Positions 24,015 to 37,179 of a stretch of DNA of 60,000 nt are shown one piece after another (within the stretch, counting starts at the first letter, position 1; each line of letters begins with the position of its first letter). This stretch comes from Polytrichum commune (Eukaryota; Streptophyta; Polytrichopsida; Polytrichales; Polytrichaceae), in assembly GCA_950295325.1 (NCBI GenBank), contig OX485805.1, positions 8,620,501-8,680,500 of the forward strand, in the 5' to 3' direction. A program made the translations under genes and the position numbers. The notes beneath the pieces were generated by a model. The model was not told the origin of the DNA. It worked only from the letters and a program-made list of their open reading frames with translations, and searched no databases.

Positions 24015-25584
24015 ATGCTAGGCCATGTCGCCAGAGGGATCGCAAAGGCTGCAACATCTGCAGGTGGTCCCCAGTCTTCTCGAGGAGCTTTTGTGTCTGC
24101 AACAAGAACTTACCATGAGAAGGTAGACTTTCCTCGACCAGAACATCTTTCTAGCGGGCGAGATGTTGCAGTTTTTCATTGATAAAATACAGGACTACTT
24201 ATGATGAAACACTAGCTAATTCGAACTTGAGTTGTAGCGTTGAAATGCGTAAACTAGCTCCTCATTTACCACGATTCACGAATTTCAACGCATCTGACTT
24301 GCTCCGATTTTTCAGATGAGCATCGACTGCTCTGCACATGGTCTGCTTGTAACGAAGTTCACAAAATGAGTAGGATTGGGGCATAGTACACGATCGTGTT
24401 GATATAGCAGCTTGTGTTCTGTTTGAATCCTTGCAGGTTGTAGAGCACTACAACCATCCCCGCAACGTGGGGTCCTTCGACAAGAACGATCCTTCGGTGG
24501 GAACTGGTTTAGTGGGAGCTCCAGCTTGTGGAGATGTGATGAAGCTCCAGATCAAAGTGGATGATGCCACCGGTGAGATCGTGGACGCCTGTTTCAAGAC
24601 GTTCGGATGCGGTTCCGCCATAGCCTCATCATCCGTTGGTACACATGCTACCCTCGATGCTTCAGTCTTCTAATTTCTCATTTTGCAGCATCTTTTACCA
24701 AAATCAGTCCAGGAGTAAAATCTTTTTGTACAATTGTAAACCTCGTCATTGTGTAGAACCCTGCATGTCATATGAAGTGACCTCAGATCCAACTTCCGCC
24801 ATCATACCTGTGCGCTTCTGTGAGGGTTGCGGTTTGACGCTTAGTTGTTTCGGATATCTGGTCTTCTGTTTGCCTTCAGCTGCATACCATTCATTGTTGA
24901 TCATCTTCTTTACCCTCGCTTTATTGAAAATCCTTACAATGTTAGTGCCGCTTACCAATTTACCGAGTACTGACTCTGCTAATGTCTTCTTCATATAGCG
25001 TCTGAGTGGATCAAAGGGAAGGCTATGGATGAAGCAGTTGGCATCAAGAACAGGTGAGTTCTGCAAACCTCTTTCTAACCAACTCATAGGTCTAGTAGTT
25101 ATGTTTTCTTTCAGAATGAAAATAATGAAGAAAGGTAGGTTTGAAGAAAAGTTGTAGTAGTCAACCTAATGTAACATTTCCATTCGAGGTGCTGGCCTTG
25201 CTAGGTGGCGCTTCTTTGAAATTTGGAATTGAACAGAGTCTATGTCCAACTTAATCTCCATCGCCTCTTCATTTTCAATGCAAGTTTCTGCTTACAAAAT
25301 GCGGAACAAGAAAATTCCAGAGTACATATGTCATTTGACGAATCCGCCCTTCTTTAATCTTAATGATTAAGATATTGATGAGTGGAAACTACGATCTCTT
25401 GCTCATTGGTGTTTGGTTGCTCGTTTGCAGTGACATAGCGAAGCACCTGTCTCTGCCTCCTGTGAAGCTGCACTGCAGCATGCTTGCTGAGGATGCCATC
25501 AAAGCAGCAGTGAAAGACTATCAATCGAAAAAAGATAAGAAAGTTGCTGATGAATCCCCTAGCCGTGTTGCCGCTGTGGCATAG
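24015..25584 (+). CDS. ISU1: mitochondrial Fe-S cluster scaffold ISU/IscU (four exons)
   Basis: Scaffold on which [2Fe-2S] clusters are assembled in the mitochondrial matrix, with NFS1-ISD11 and frataxin, before HSC20/HSP70-driven transfer. Exons are 24,015-24,122, 24,437-24,638, 24,999-25,053 and 25,431-25,584, with GT-AG junctions and an in-frame total of 172 residues. The Arg/Ser/Ala-rich N-terminus (MLGHVARGIAKAATSAGG) is a typical matrix presequence. The mature core has VVEHYNHPRNVGSFD, the cluster-ligand cysteines in APACGDVMKLQI, FGCGSAIASSS and LHCSMLAEDA, and the LPPVK chaperone-recognition motif. Length and residues match the plant family. The short C-terminal tail (DESPSRVAAVA) is variable in plants. 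No defect is seen. The numbered symbol only indicates the ISU family. Confidence 0.95.
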
Positions 25585-28500
25585 GCGACTTATGTAACAA
25601 TTAGATACATCATCGCCCACAGGCAATTCCGGCAACCAATCCAGTTGCCAGGGATTTAGCTGAATCACTTAGCCTGGTTGTAACTTCAACCCAAATAATA
25701 CAGACTTGAGAATTTAATAATTGTGTAGAACACAGGAGGGAGTATTTTGAAACCAAATCACAGACTCCACCAGATGCTGAAATGTGTTGTCTTGCCAAAT
25801 TCAAGTAAATTGAGAGTTTTTCTTTGCTATGAAACTTACATCACACTCAGTTTGTAGAGGAACTTAAAAGTGGAAATTATGCTTTCTTAGGCCTAGTCCA
25901 TGGATAGGATGTCCTTTGCAGTTCAGAACGTCATCATCAGCTTTGCTACAGTGACCATTCTGTTGAACAGGATACAAGCGAATTTGTGATTTTTAAAGGT
26001 TGCACATGTGATATATATATTTGAAGGAGCTGAGGGTCAGAAAGCAAGTGTTCTACTGCTATCCAAGCCATGCCACATGTTTCAGAATGCTTTGTATGCT
26101 GCATGCTCTTCCTATGTCACTTTTCCAATGTCACAGTGGCTCAAGATGCTGAAGGTGTGCACAACATGATTAGTAGAGCGACCAAGATGAACAGAGAGAG
26201 ATGCACCAGTTAATCACAAACACATCCTTCGCTCCATTTGAGCGAAGGATTTTTTCATCTCCATTTCCATCTCCATTTCAGTGATCATCGGGGGATCACA
26301 GAGCCTGCATCAAGGTAGCATTTATGAATGGGTTGCTGTGCATGCAGCCAAAGTGCACTGGCAATCCAGTTTGGCCGGATCTACTCAGAAATCAATGCGA
26401 CACCAAAGAGAGGAAGTATCACTAAGTGAACCATGCTCCGAAGTCCATCTAATCTGCACATGGATACTGAAATAGTCATCGACCTTGGATGTTGGCTAGA
26501 AGATTCTACTACAACGGAGGTTTAGGTGAATCTGGATCTAGCTTGGTGAAACAGTTTTCCATCATTGAAATACTTCAACTGTCAGAAAACTGCTCAGCAT
26601 ATCCAGTCGCCCATAACATCTTATCTTCATTTCAATTAGGATCAATATCTATGTGCTTACTTGGAGAGCTTATGCAGCGGAGAAGGGAAAGGGTAAGTAG
26701 CTAAAGAGGGAGTTCGTGGATTAGCTTAGAGGGAATCAAAGGGTGCCAAGGGAGCATCACCCACCCAGTTTATATGATATTTGTAATTACTGGGTGCCAA
26801 CTAGAGAACATAACATTACTCAAATGATGGGTTGTGTTCATGGGCCCTCCTACAGAGACGAGAATAAAGCCTCTAGATGCTGGAATCCCAGTGCTTTAGA
26901 CTGAATTTGAAGGTAGGGCAATTGAACACAATGCATGAGCTGATTATTGTTGTGAAGGTGGCATGGAAGTCCTAGATGACAAGTCACGATGTCATCACAC
27001 ATCAATTCTAATGCCACACTTAAATTATTATTGATTATTAATTATTTTTCTTTCTGATGTACAAACCATGCGTTCTGGAATTTTTTTTTGCTTGGTCCTA
27101 TATTTCTTTCACACGGGAAGGTTACTATCAAAATTTTATGAAACCACGTGAGAAAAAATATAGGGTGCTTTTAATTTAGGAGAGAAAAAAATCATACTAA
27201 GGTTGGAATTACTATAGCATGGATGAATTGACCAATAAAATATTATAAACTAAAATAGGTTATATATCATTTTTATTAACAAAGTAGGATCTATGATACT
27301 TGGACGAACGATAAATTTGTGTGAGGTTTAATGAATGTCTTTAGATTGGATGAGACATTGCCTTGATTGACTAGAAGTCATCGAATTTAGATGTTGGCAA
27401 GCTTAGGGTGGTCTTTAAGGGTTTTAAGATAGTGTTGCGACCAAGTACCATTCAATTTTATTTGCATGTACCATTAATGTATTTTTGTCTTTTTTTAATG
27501 GATTAACATGGTTCACTTTATGTTAAAATTCCAATATTTTGATAAATGTGGTACAATTTACAAACAAAATAAAATCTATAAAATAAAGTCATGGTGTACA
27601 TTACATTTACTTATACATGGTCTTGAAAAATACCTCAAAGTACCATTTTATCTACTAATAGGGTGCCATTTATTCAAGAAATTTAGATAAATAGCCCTTC
27701 TTTAATTAAACCCTAACCACATATGGTTTACGGAAGAATATAGCTTGTGATCTCCCTGGGCCCTTTCATTTGTTCCTATCATGGACACTTCTTGTATGTC
27801 TATAGACATTGCACCTTTCACACCTAATATTGCGGTCCACTATAATGTTGACATATCATAATAATTTGGTTCAAAGTAAATTTTCTTGACCCATGCCATT
27901 TTTGAACCCATGGCATCATAATGTTCAAAACTAGGAACATGGAATCATTGTGTTTTACACAAACATGATTGATTATGGGCTAAAAATCACACTATCAGTA
28001 GTATGTTATCATTATGTCATTTTATATTTCATTATTGATGGTTTATTAAGGTGCATGCACGGTAAAGTAGACAACCCCTGATCCCTACCATGTGTTAAGT
28101 GAAAGTGATTCAAATTTTTACACTAACTTTGAATCTCGTGAAGAAGAAAAGTCATAGACATTTTAAAAACATATGGATATACAAAACCAAGCAATTTATG
28201 ATGACAAAAAAATCCCAAGAAAAATCTATATATTTTAGAAGACAATGCAAGTGGTGTGCAAATAGGTATACGTATGCTCTCCATCCACATCACATTAATG
28301 ACTGATAATGTAGAAGGTATTTCATCATACTATTGCAACGAGTACGATCCCACTAAGTGTGGGCTTTACTTCCTCCACAATCTCCTCTGCATCCTATATG
28401 TTCAAATTGATAACGTCAAAAACGTGTTCAACTTGAATTCCAAATAAACGATCTCATGCGGCTTCCGGCTTCCAACATCACTGGTAAAACTACTGAAGGG

Positions 28501-29400
28501 AGAACTACAAAAATAATCTACTGAAACTGCATATCTTGAATCACATCATGATCTTGACATTGCCCCTTATCTCCTGAAGTATAAATATAGTAGTATCAAT
28601 ACCCTCAAGGTTTGTTCATAGGCCAACGTTTGTCCAGGCTCTGTATCCTCCCTCCACCTTGTATCGCCTCTATTCTCATAACCACCCACAAGCAAGGCCT
28701 CCTCATAAGACTACAAGCAACACACACACTTACGACTATATACGATCCCACATGATTTTTTTGGGCAAAGAAACACCCACACGGTATAAATTGAGAGGGG
28801 AAAATGTTATCTTAGATCCTTGCCCTCACACCAAATCTTCGTAACGTTCTTGCAATCTCCTTTGATTGGCTCCAGTCAGTGTCCATTAGAATCACCTTGA
28901 TATTGGGTTGTATGCAACCAACACATCATCATTCTCTATTATGATTGATTCAACACCTCCGAACGTGAGGATAGGAAGACGGTAGCTAGAAATACAAGTT
29001 GTGAGATAAATAATAATCCCTTAACAATTTATTTATTTATTTGTAATTTAGCTACACTGATCACAGTTGACTTTGGGTAGGGCATGTAAAGAAGACATTC
29101 ACCTTGACAGTTTTGAGATTATGGATTACAGAGTATGTCAAGATTGCCAATTTCCTTAGCGTTTTTTAATCTGCTCCTCAAGGAACCGTTCACCGGTCAA
29201 ATATCCATTATCCATACATCAAGATAGAGAAGAACCTAAGACTAACATTGTGCCTCAATGGGACCCTACTCATATATACCCGTGATAATCGTCGTCACAT
29301 ATCAAACATGTGCGCTTCAACTCAAAAAACCCAAGGAACAAAGAAACTCCTGAGGATGAAGATTCCAAGTATGACATTGAACAAACATGTGCAAACATTA
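25585..29400. other. gene-poor AT-rich DNA downstream of ISU
   Basis: Includes the ISU 3' flank. A perfect 11-bp stem-loop at 26,224-26,250 is listed separately. No family motif appears in any frame that I can support. Confidence 0.5.
26224..26250. repeat. perfect 11-bp stem, 5-nt loop, followed by T run
   Basis: ATCCTTCGCTC and its exact inverse are separated by CATTT, and six T follow the stem. It looks like a terminator hairpin in shape, but it lies in plant DNA 640 bp beyond the ISU stop, so a transcription role is unproven. Confidence 0.6.
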
Positions 29401-29429
29401 TTGAGCACCAATGCAATAGACTACTGTGA

Positions 29430-31093
29430 GGTGGTCTGTACCGTGATGGCTTCAACAATGGCAAATCTTGATCTCATTCCTCGTCTTAAGTCAGGGATAC
29501 CTTCGCCCTCCCTTAACTCCTGCATCATATTATGGAGACCTCAACAATTGGAAATTTGCATCACATCAATCACCATAACCAACCTCTGAATGTGTAAGAC
29601 CCTAAATTGCCCATTTGCCCCAACTGACACACTATGAAGTACAAATGAACCCGGAAACAAGGAATGTATGCACACAGAAATGTTCATGCCTGAGGTCATA
29701 TGTCGACCAAGGCAACATTACTCTCTTTCTTCAAGATTTCGATAGAAGAAGTAGGCATCAAATCCCCAGAGTAACCACCATATCCGCCTTGCCAAGAAGA
29801 CACTGCCACAAAATCCAAATACAGATGTTAAGTAATGGCCCAATATATTTACCTATATACGAGAGAAAAAGATGGACATCCGGAAAGAGGGACTTCAAAA
29901 TATGTTTGTGAACATCCCACAGAGCCCAAGGGTTAAGGAGACACACATCTCAAGCTCATGGAATTCACGACACTAAAAAATCAACATGCAGTGTGCTTCT
30001 AATGCAATCATCCTTCATGAAAACAAAGATGTTTTTCCTTTAAACCCAAGACAATCTCAAACAAAATTGATGAGGGGACGCATGTGGTACACATAGATGA
30101 GTTGCACATACCCAAGATAGAATGTGCCACCCACGACCAGAAAAATAAGGATAATCAATTTTTTTGGATCCACACCTAGTGCTCCACTTTCTCAAAGGCA
30201 TCGTATGCCTGGATGCAAAAGCCTTGCGCCTTGAGTAGGGTGAATGAGAATTAAAGAAATTCTAGAGGCATAGATGTGCCCATTGTCATTGATTTTCCAG
30301 TCAACGAGTTAGAATTCTAAGGGATGCTTTGTGAAGTCGATTTAGCTTTGTGCTAAGCATCCCTTGTTTTCTCTATCAAAAAGGCTTATTATCTATGACA
30401 GGGAGGACCCACTTACCTGTTGAAGGAAACTCCCTAGAGGCCTGGAGTTTCTTGAACATTCTGCTTTGCAACACTTAGAGATGATTGAACCTCAGGAGGA
30501 AGGTGAACCCTAGTTGAGCCATAAACGTCAATCAAAACTTTTTTAGCCACCTCTAACGATGTGCATGTTGCACCCTTCACAACCGCCACTACTTCTTTGA
30601 GTTGATTATTGAAAGGCGTGCATGTGTGGAAGATACTTGTTTAAGTCTGCAACCTCGTTTCCTGCTTTGACATAGAGTTGCCAACTGAGGTTTGAACGTC
30701 ATTCAGAGCCTTATCAAAAAGGTCAGTCACATAATTCACTGAACCTTTAATCGATCCATTGATGTTATCCAGTGTATTCAATCGAGTCATTTATGGCTTG
30801 GTGAATATATGTAATAGTCTTTGTTACTGACTCTTGAGCATCCGTAATTGACGTGGAAAAAGTGAATGAAGCACCATCCTTGTCCACAGCCACAGTTTTT
30901 TTGCACCACCATTAGCACGATTGATAAGAATTTCATAATGTTGGAGGGCTATTGATTCTACATAATTGCTGGTGGATTCTCCTACACTTGGCAAAGCATC
31001 TAGTCTAGTTCCTGCGGACTCTAGAATGTTGGGATTGCTGGCCACAAAAGGCCCATATACATTTGTAAATAATTGTATCATACTTAGTGTCAC
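29430..31093 (-). pseudogene. thylakoid rhodanese/CAS-like pseudogene
   Basis: Decayed exons of a chloroplast rhodanese-like protein of the CAS/thylakoid rhodanese type. In minus-strand order: a segment at 31,093-30,430 with LFTNVYGPFVASNPNILES, SIKGSVNYVTDLFDKAL and LEVAKKVLIDVYGST, in shifting frames, ending at a donor CAACAG|GTAAGTGG; a segment near 29,810-29,685 with WQGGYGGYSGDLMP, then EILKKESNVALVDI and a TGA where the family has Arg (CGA to TGA); and an exon near 29,535-29,430 after a GCAG acceptor with EGIPDLRRGMRSRFA. The family anchors the thylakoid membrane with a helix before the GYxGDL motif. Several frameshifts and stops make this a pseudogene. The match is by remembered family motifs, so subfamily is uncertain. 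Confidence 0.65.
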
Positions 31094-31736
31094 CTACATT
31101 ACATAATCTATGTATTATGCCTATTGTCAAGCAAATCGAATATTTTCATCTGGAAATGTAATGCCTCTAATGACATTACCATTATGTTGTAATTCTATGC
31201 TATATATGATTGTGGATAGTCTCCCTCCTTGCAATGGTTGTAACATGATAGCCTACCAATATACCATTTATTTGTCGAGAAGAAGTCTATGGGCGATGAA
31301 AGCAGCTTCTGGCTTCTGGTGAGGCCACATCGCCTGTGCATTCTCTACCGTCGGATTTGAGCGATGTAAGATCTCCACCGTCCCTGCTAGCACTCAACCA
31401 CCGCGTGTGCAGAGAGACAGAGAAGACAGACAGACACTAACCTCTTCACCTCCCCGATGAGGATTGCAAGTAGGCGTTTCACGAGGGGGACGAAGAGAGG
31501 TTTCACACTTCTGCTTAGATTTAATGGAACATAAGAGTTGATGTCGGGGTTTTGTGAGTTTGAAGGAGCGCAGATGCGCAGATTTTGCAGTGGGGTGCCA
31601 GATCCTGATGGTGCACAGATGGAAAATGGGGTGGCTTGAGAAAACATAGCTCAGGGGTTTTTGAACCCTCGCGGGAAGCAAACCCTCGCGGCCCAGTGCT
31701 GGACGGACTCGTGCACACTCAGAGGTGATCGATACA

Positions 31737-32859
31737 ATGCCGCAGGTGTGCGAGGGTGAGACCTCTAATTCCGTAATGCAGCCGCAGTTGGAGAAGGCAG
31801 ACATTTATGCGAATATTTCAACCATTCCCATTAGCGCTTCCTTGATAGGGTCAGGAGTCGACGCAAGCGAGCTCACTGGACGCGTCTGCAACATCGCGGA
31901 CAGACCTCACAAGAAGCAGGTGCAATTTCTTTCATAAAATATATTGATGGCTTTATCAAAGAATGGTGGCTAGGGGACATGGCAACAGGAATTGATCGAA
32001 AATTAGCAATTTCTTGCAGGTATGTCTGTTCTATTGTGATGAGACGGAGGATTTGGCTCGACGCATCGCTGCGGAAACTGACTCAATTGAGTTGAGCACT
32101 ATCAAATGGGGGTGCGCTCTCTTACATAACCTCAAACAAATTCACCTGCATACTAGGGTTTTGGGCTTTGGGTTTAGTCCAGTCGGACAAGTTGCAGAGA
32201 ATCTTGGCATATAAGCAGTTTATGGTTCTTACTCTCCTCCTCCAAATTTGTTAAAAGAAGGTGCATTCCTATGAAGTGTTCTGGTTCACCCAGGTTTATG
32301 AGTGGATGGTCATGCAAAGTACATCTGAAAGCAATCCAAGTCAGTCACGGAAATATGCTAACAGAAATGCTTTACATTCTTACCTTGCACGTGTTAGTAG
32401 CAGTTGAAAGACTGATCTCTTGAAGTTCTTTTTTGAAACTCTATTCAACTGTCACATCAAATGGACTTCGTCTCATGTTCTACTTGTGAATTTCTGGCTG
32501 CCATCTTCTGATGATGAGTTTCTGTAATGCTGTGGAGCAGGACATTTGCAGATGGATTTCCAAACGTGTTTGTGCCTAATGCACATGGTATTTGTGGTCA
32601 GCATGTAGCCTTTTTGGCGTCATTCAGCTCACCAACAGTAATTTTTGAGCAGCTGTCAATCATCTACGCCTTACCCCGTATGTTTGTTTCGTCCTTCACT
32701 CTTGTGTTGCCATTTTTTCCTACGGGGACATTAGAGCGCATGGAAGATGAAGGAGACATTGCAACAACCTTCACTTTAGCCCGGATACTTTCAAATATCC
32801 CCATCTCAAGGGGTGGGCCCACAAGCCTTGTTATTTTTGACATCCATGCCCTCCATCCA
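31737..32859 (+). pseudogene. class II PRPP synthetase (PRS3/PRS4 type), 5' three exons only
   Basis: Ribose-phosphate pyrophosphokinase makes PRPP from ribose 5-phosphate and ATP; plant PRS3/PRS4-type enzymes are cytosolic class II. Exons are 31,737-31,919, 32,020-32,111 and 32,541 onward, with GT/AG junctions CAG|GTGCAA, GCAG|GTATGT, GG|GTGCGC and AGCAG|GAC. Recognisable segments are [77 protein letters not shown] and [20 protein letters not shown]. About 198 of about 337 residues are present. After HAL the frame ends HP and TGA, no donor follows, and element A begins 37 bp later; the catalytic C-terminal half is absent from the window. The N-terminal part is intact in frame, so truncation seems recent. 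The missing exons might lie beyond an insertion, but I do not find them. Confidence 0.85.
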
Positions 32860-33220
32860 TGACAGGCTTTGGCTTGTCTTTTGTATTTCTTCATCCAACA
32901 CTATATTCGTTAATTGGAGACTTTTTGATGATTTTGAGACTTATTAAGGCCGCAAATTTTAAATTTGGACCAATAATGACAGCATAAAGGGCCCATATAT
33001 AAGGTTTTGCATATAATTATCGGATAAAGTGCATGTAAGTGGAAACAAATATGAAGCATACATGAGAACATTTGCGTATGAAATAAGAAATCGATGCTGA
33101 TGGAAGGGAGTATGAGGACAACAATTGCAAATTGAATAAATTAAATGGGCTCAAAATACAAATATAATGGAAATACCATCAATGTATTGGAGAAATTCAT
33201 AGCCTATAGAGAACCAAGCA

Positions 33221-34197
33221 CTACGTTCCGTTACTAGTACGTTTGAAATAGATGTTTGTAGTCTCACTATTTTTTTTGGCGGCCTCCATGGCTCTAAAAA
33301 TCTCAGGCCCACGACTGTATCCTTGTGTGTTGCCTGGACAAGAATATGTGTCGTTCTTGCATATTTCAGGACGCGCTCCCGAATTGTACGAGTTGGTATT
33401 ATAAGTAGAATACGAGGGCGTTTGCGAAAGGGAACATCTTGCGCTTCTCCGGAGGGCCAGACAACGATCAGACTCGGAAGATGCGGCCTTGAGGGCGTGC
33501 CTTGGCAATGACGAAGTCGAGGAGGGTTGGCCACCAAGCGAGCAGGGAGCCACCTGCCAAAAAACACCATAGGAAGATAATAATAAGAACGGAGTGGAGA
33601 AAATGGGGAAGGGCGGTTTGAGATGGGCGCTCGTAAACCTCTTGGCACGCGGAAACAAAGAGGAAAGCAACGGTGAATATGGGTTTAGGGCAAAGAAGGG
33701 CACCTTGGATTTGGTGGCATCGATCCCGGGGACGATGGGGGCGTCGAGGAGAGCATACGAATCCGGTTGAATTGCGGCGCTATTGAGTAATGTGGGGGAA
33801 GCATAGCAAGGAGGGCCAACGACCGGGGATGGGTTTGCAGGAGGAGGAACGGGGACGACGGGGGAGGGATCGCACCGGGTTGCTTCCAGGTGGAGACGTC
33901 GGCTCGGCCCACGATGAGCGACACATGCCCCAAACGAACGAGCGTCCACTTCTCCTTGGATAGGGGGGAGGGCGACGGGGCGAACACGCGGGGGACAACC
34001 CTGGGGGGCGGGCTGTTGACAACACCATCGTCGACGTCGACGTCCCGGGAGTAGTCCACGGCCGAGGCTGCATCCACCGCCGAGAAGTGATAGAGTGAGG
34101 GGACCTCGGACTCCAGGACGTCGCGGGAAGGGGAGCGTGGGGACGAGGGGGGACGGGAAAGGCCATCGAGGACGGGGGCGTCACATACAGGGGCACA
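33221..34197 (-). CDS. element A gene 2: small Pro/Ser-rich protein
   Basis: Unrecognised protein paired with gene 1. The first visible exon starts at 34,197 after a CCATAG acceptor and reads DGLSRPPSSPRSPSRDVLES, then SAVDAASAVDYS, then DDGVVNSPPPR, matching element B (VYDAASTIDYS, GVVDSPPPK). A later exon ends at 33,221 with GYSRGPEIFRAMEAAKKNSE, matching B (GYSRGAEIFRNVEA). The middle is low-complexity and its splice sites are unclear. No ATG precedes the first visible exon convincingly, so the start may be in an upstream exon or the product may be an alternative 3' part of gene 1. It has no palindromes. Function is unknown. Confidence 0.45.
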
Positions 34198-35198
34198 CTA
34201 TGGGCAACAACAACATCAACAAGAACAAAGACATCCAAAAACGGATGAAACATTAGATACGTGAACCACATGATAACAAACATGAAATGGAGATATTTCA
34301 AATCAATTTATTAAATTTTGCGAGCCTCATGATGCTCTTATATACATTATCACGGGGGCTTAGCCCCGCATTGCCGATGGGGTTGGACCTAACAAAAAAG
34401 GGGATGCTACCGGCGTGGAGCACAAACCTTCTAAGGTAAGGCGCTAGAGTCTCGATCAAAAATGTGTCCTTCCTATCGCTGGTCCACGTTTCGGGAAAGA
34501 TGACGTTTCCCGGGGGGTTCAAAACGCTCTTCGCGGGGCTGTCGTCGATGAGGAGGGTGTTCTCCGGAGTAGGCCACCACCCGTGGGGTGTCCCCTGCAG
34601 CCGAGGGACGCCGCGCCACAGTCTGGACCTGAGGACCTTCAGGAATTGCTGTCCTCCGCCACGACCACCGAACTTCGGAACCGGCAGACCCTTTTCGTCG
34701 AGCAACTCATCGCAGTCCTCTTGCCCGAGGACTAGGCAAGGGCTCGGGAGATCACGGAATAGAAACTCGACGATGGGTTCAGTGTTCTCCATGACCATGG
34801 AGCTCCACACAACGACGTGAGCTACGTCGAGCACCTCGCGAAGGAAGTCACGCAGGCCGGGACGGGCGCGGACAGCCTTGCGGTTGATGAGGGTGTCGAG
34901 CTCTCCGTCGTAGTCCCTTTCGTTGGGGTGACGGAAGGGACGCGTGGGGACCCTGGGGATGTGTTGGGTGTGACACAAAACCCCGTTGAGGTCAAACACG
35001 ATGAACGGTTTGTTTCGGGTCTGAGGTGCACTGGTCGAGGGGTTGCGACCTATCTCCGGGGGATCCTGTGATTAACAATTCGACTAGTTTAATGCTATGA
35101 TCCAATAAAGAATTTTGCATCAAATATGAAGACGATGCATTATGGAAAAATACTAAGGGCGAGAACATGATTGTAAGGAGAATGTGCTGAAGGGCACA

Positions 35199-35680
35199 TT
35201 TGCGAACGCTCGTTCGTGAATGAAGGCCAGAAAGTGGCGAGGTGCATAATTCACGAACGCTCGTTCGTGAAAGAAGGCCAGCAGTGACTAGGCGCACCAT
35301 TCACTTACGAACGGTCGTTCGTGAAAGAGATGGACGAGGGGTCGGATCCTTTTACGAGCGTCCGTTCGTAAACGAGGTTGAATTGCATAAGAAAGTGAAC
35401 CCGCATGTACATACACAATACAAGGAATACGATTCAATACAAAGTGTGTGCGATTCGATGCAAAGCTCATTTCATTATATGAAATCCGTCAAAATTTACA
35501 GTTTCTCTCATGGTACACTATCACACAGGTTCCTAAGGCAACAGGATGCCGTGTCCTACAAAACTGATCGACATAAGGTCGTACACAAAATGGGCTCTCG
35601 CAGGTCTCGGATGTCGATGCAGAAAACGCGCCAAAAACACAGCGAAGGTGGTTAGAAGGTTACGAACGCGCGTTCGTCAA
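35199..35680. repeat. element A palindromes in intron 3 (five copies)
   Basis: Copies at about 35,199-35,220, 35,250-35,272, 35,305-35,325, 35,351-35,372 and 35,660-35,680. Arms ACGAACG and CGTTCGT flank two free bases (CT, CT, GT, TC, CG in order). The last copy lies about 27 bases after the intron 3 donor of gene 1; the other four form a cluster with spacings of about 50 bp. Confidence 0.9.
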
Positions 35681-35768
35681 AACAGGTGGCAATCTCAGAG
35701 ATGAGTTACCTCGTCATCGGAGGGAGCGGTAGCGGCGCTGGAGCGTGCGGCAGCTCCCTCCTCAGTGA

Positions 35769-36178
35769 TTAACGAACGCGCGTTCGTCACATCCACCGCC
35801 GCATGTGCCTCCATCTCCATAGGGTCGTCTGAACGCGCCGCCTGAGACGCCTGGGTCTGTTGTATGTCGTCGTCTTCGACACCCAGGTCGAGCGTCTCCA
35901 TTCGCACATCCCCCATGTATGCGGGTGGATGTCGGTCTGTCGCGGGGCTGTCATCGACGTCCATCCTCTGGACCCCTGCCGTGTCACTCGGGCTCCCCTG
36001 CGTGTCCTCCACAATGAGCATGTCAGTGTGTCGCGCAGTGTCATCGCCCCTTGTCCTATCTACTCTCCTGGGGACCATGGTGGAAGGTGCCGTGTCCGTC
36101 TGTGAAGGCAGTCCTACCGTTGGTGGGGAAGGGGGGAGGACTGTTTGACCTGAAGGTTCACGAACGCGCGTTCGTAAA
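35769..36178. repeat. element A palindromes inside exon 3 coding sequence (two copies)
   Basis: Copies at 35,769-35,790 and 36,157-36,178, each with central CG. They are translated, as VTNARSL and as GLRTRVREP, in different frames, within the Pro/Ser-rich part of gene 1. Neither breaks the frame. Confidence 0.85.
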
Positions 36179-37179
36179 CCCTCATCCTCGCGGATGGCCT
36201 CCGAGACTGCATCGTGGATGTTGGGGGTGTCCGCGGGCATTGCAGAGGATGGAGTCACCACCGGCGTTGGGTGGGGCGTTGGCTGGTACGACGGCCCTGC
36301 GGAGAAAGGAGCGTGCGTGGGGTATCCCGCAGGGAACGGGTACGCCGGCTGAGGGGCAACATCGAAGTTTTGCAGCCTCGTCAGCATCGCCAGTATGGCA
36401 TCCGTCTTCTCGTTTGAGGACTTCAGCTCCTCCTCAATTTTTCGCATTTTCCGAGCATTTTCCTCTGCAGCCGCCGCCATGTCCTCCTTCATCTTCTGCT
36501 CGAGTTTTGCGTTAAGCTCGGCGACGGAAAAGGCCTCCTCCTTGACCCTCTTGTTTTTGTCGAACTCCACCCCAAGCTCGACCATAATGTCAATGTCCCC
36601 CTCGTCCTCGTCGGAGACCTCGATGATCGCTCCCTCGGGCAACTCCACGTACGGGGTCTTCTTCATCCTCCGTTGCGTGTTGCGGAACAAGTCCAACGTG
36701 GGACGGGAGCGTTGGTCAAGGACATCGAGGGTCTCCATTTTGGGGACCACCTACCTGGGCCTGGGGGACACCGATGTCGAACAACCGCCTGGCGTGCCGA
36801 AGGCCTCTGTGCCAGAGAATCGCGCGGGAAGCACATCGTGGGAGGCCCCCGCTGAGGACCCAGTACAACCACCTGGAGTCCCTTGGGGTTCCGACGGTTC
36901 CCGGGATGGGGCCAACATCCGGAGAGGAGTGACGTCCAAAGACTGGATGATGGCATCGACGTTGACGGATGGGCCAGGCTCATCGTCGTCTGTTTCCATG
37001 GGTGGCATGCCTTCGTCGGTCGGCATGTTGAAGTCCGTCCTGGGCACAGACATGTCACCCAGGTCCATCGTCGACGCTTTTGTCCTGTGGAACTTGTAGT
37101 CCTCCTCGTCGACGGCGTCAACATATGTATTGACGCACAACCCCAGCATCTGAGAAAAGAAGGCAAAGAGTCAGTCATA

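Noticed and set aside
26224-26250. Intrinsic terminator for ISU
   Set aside because: Hairpin plus T run resembles a bacterial terminator, but nuclear plant genes end by polyadenylation and the site is distant.
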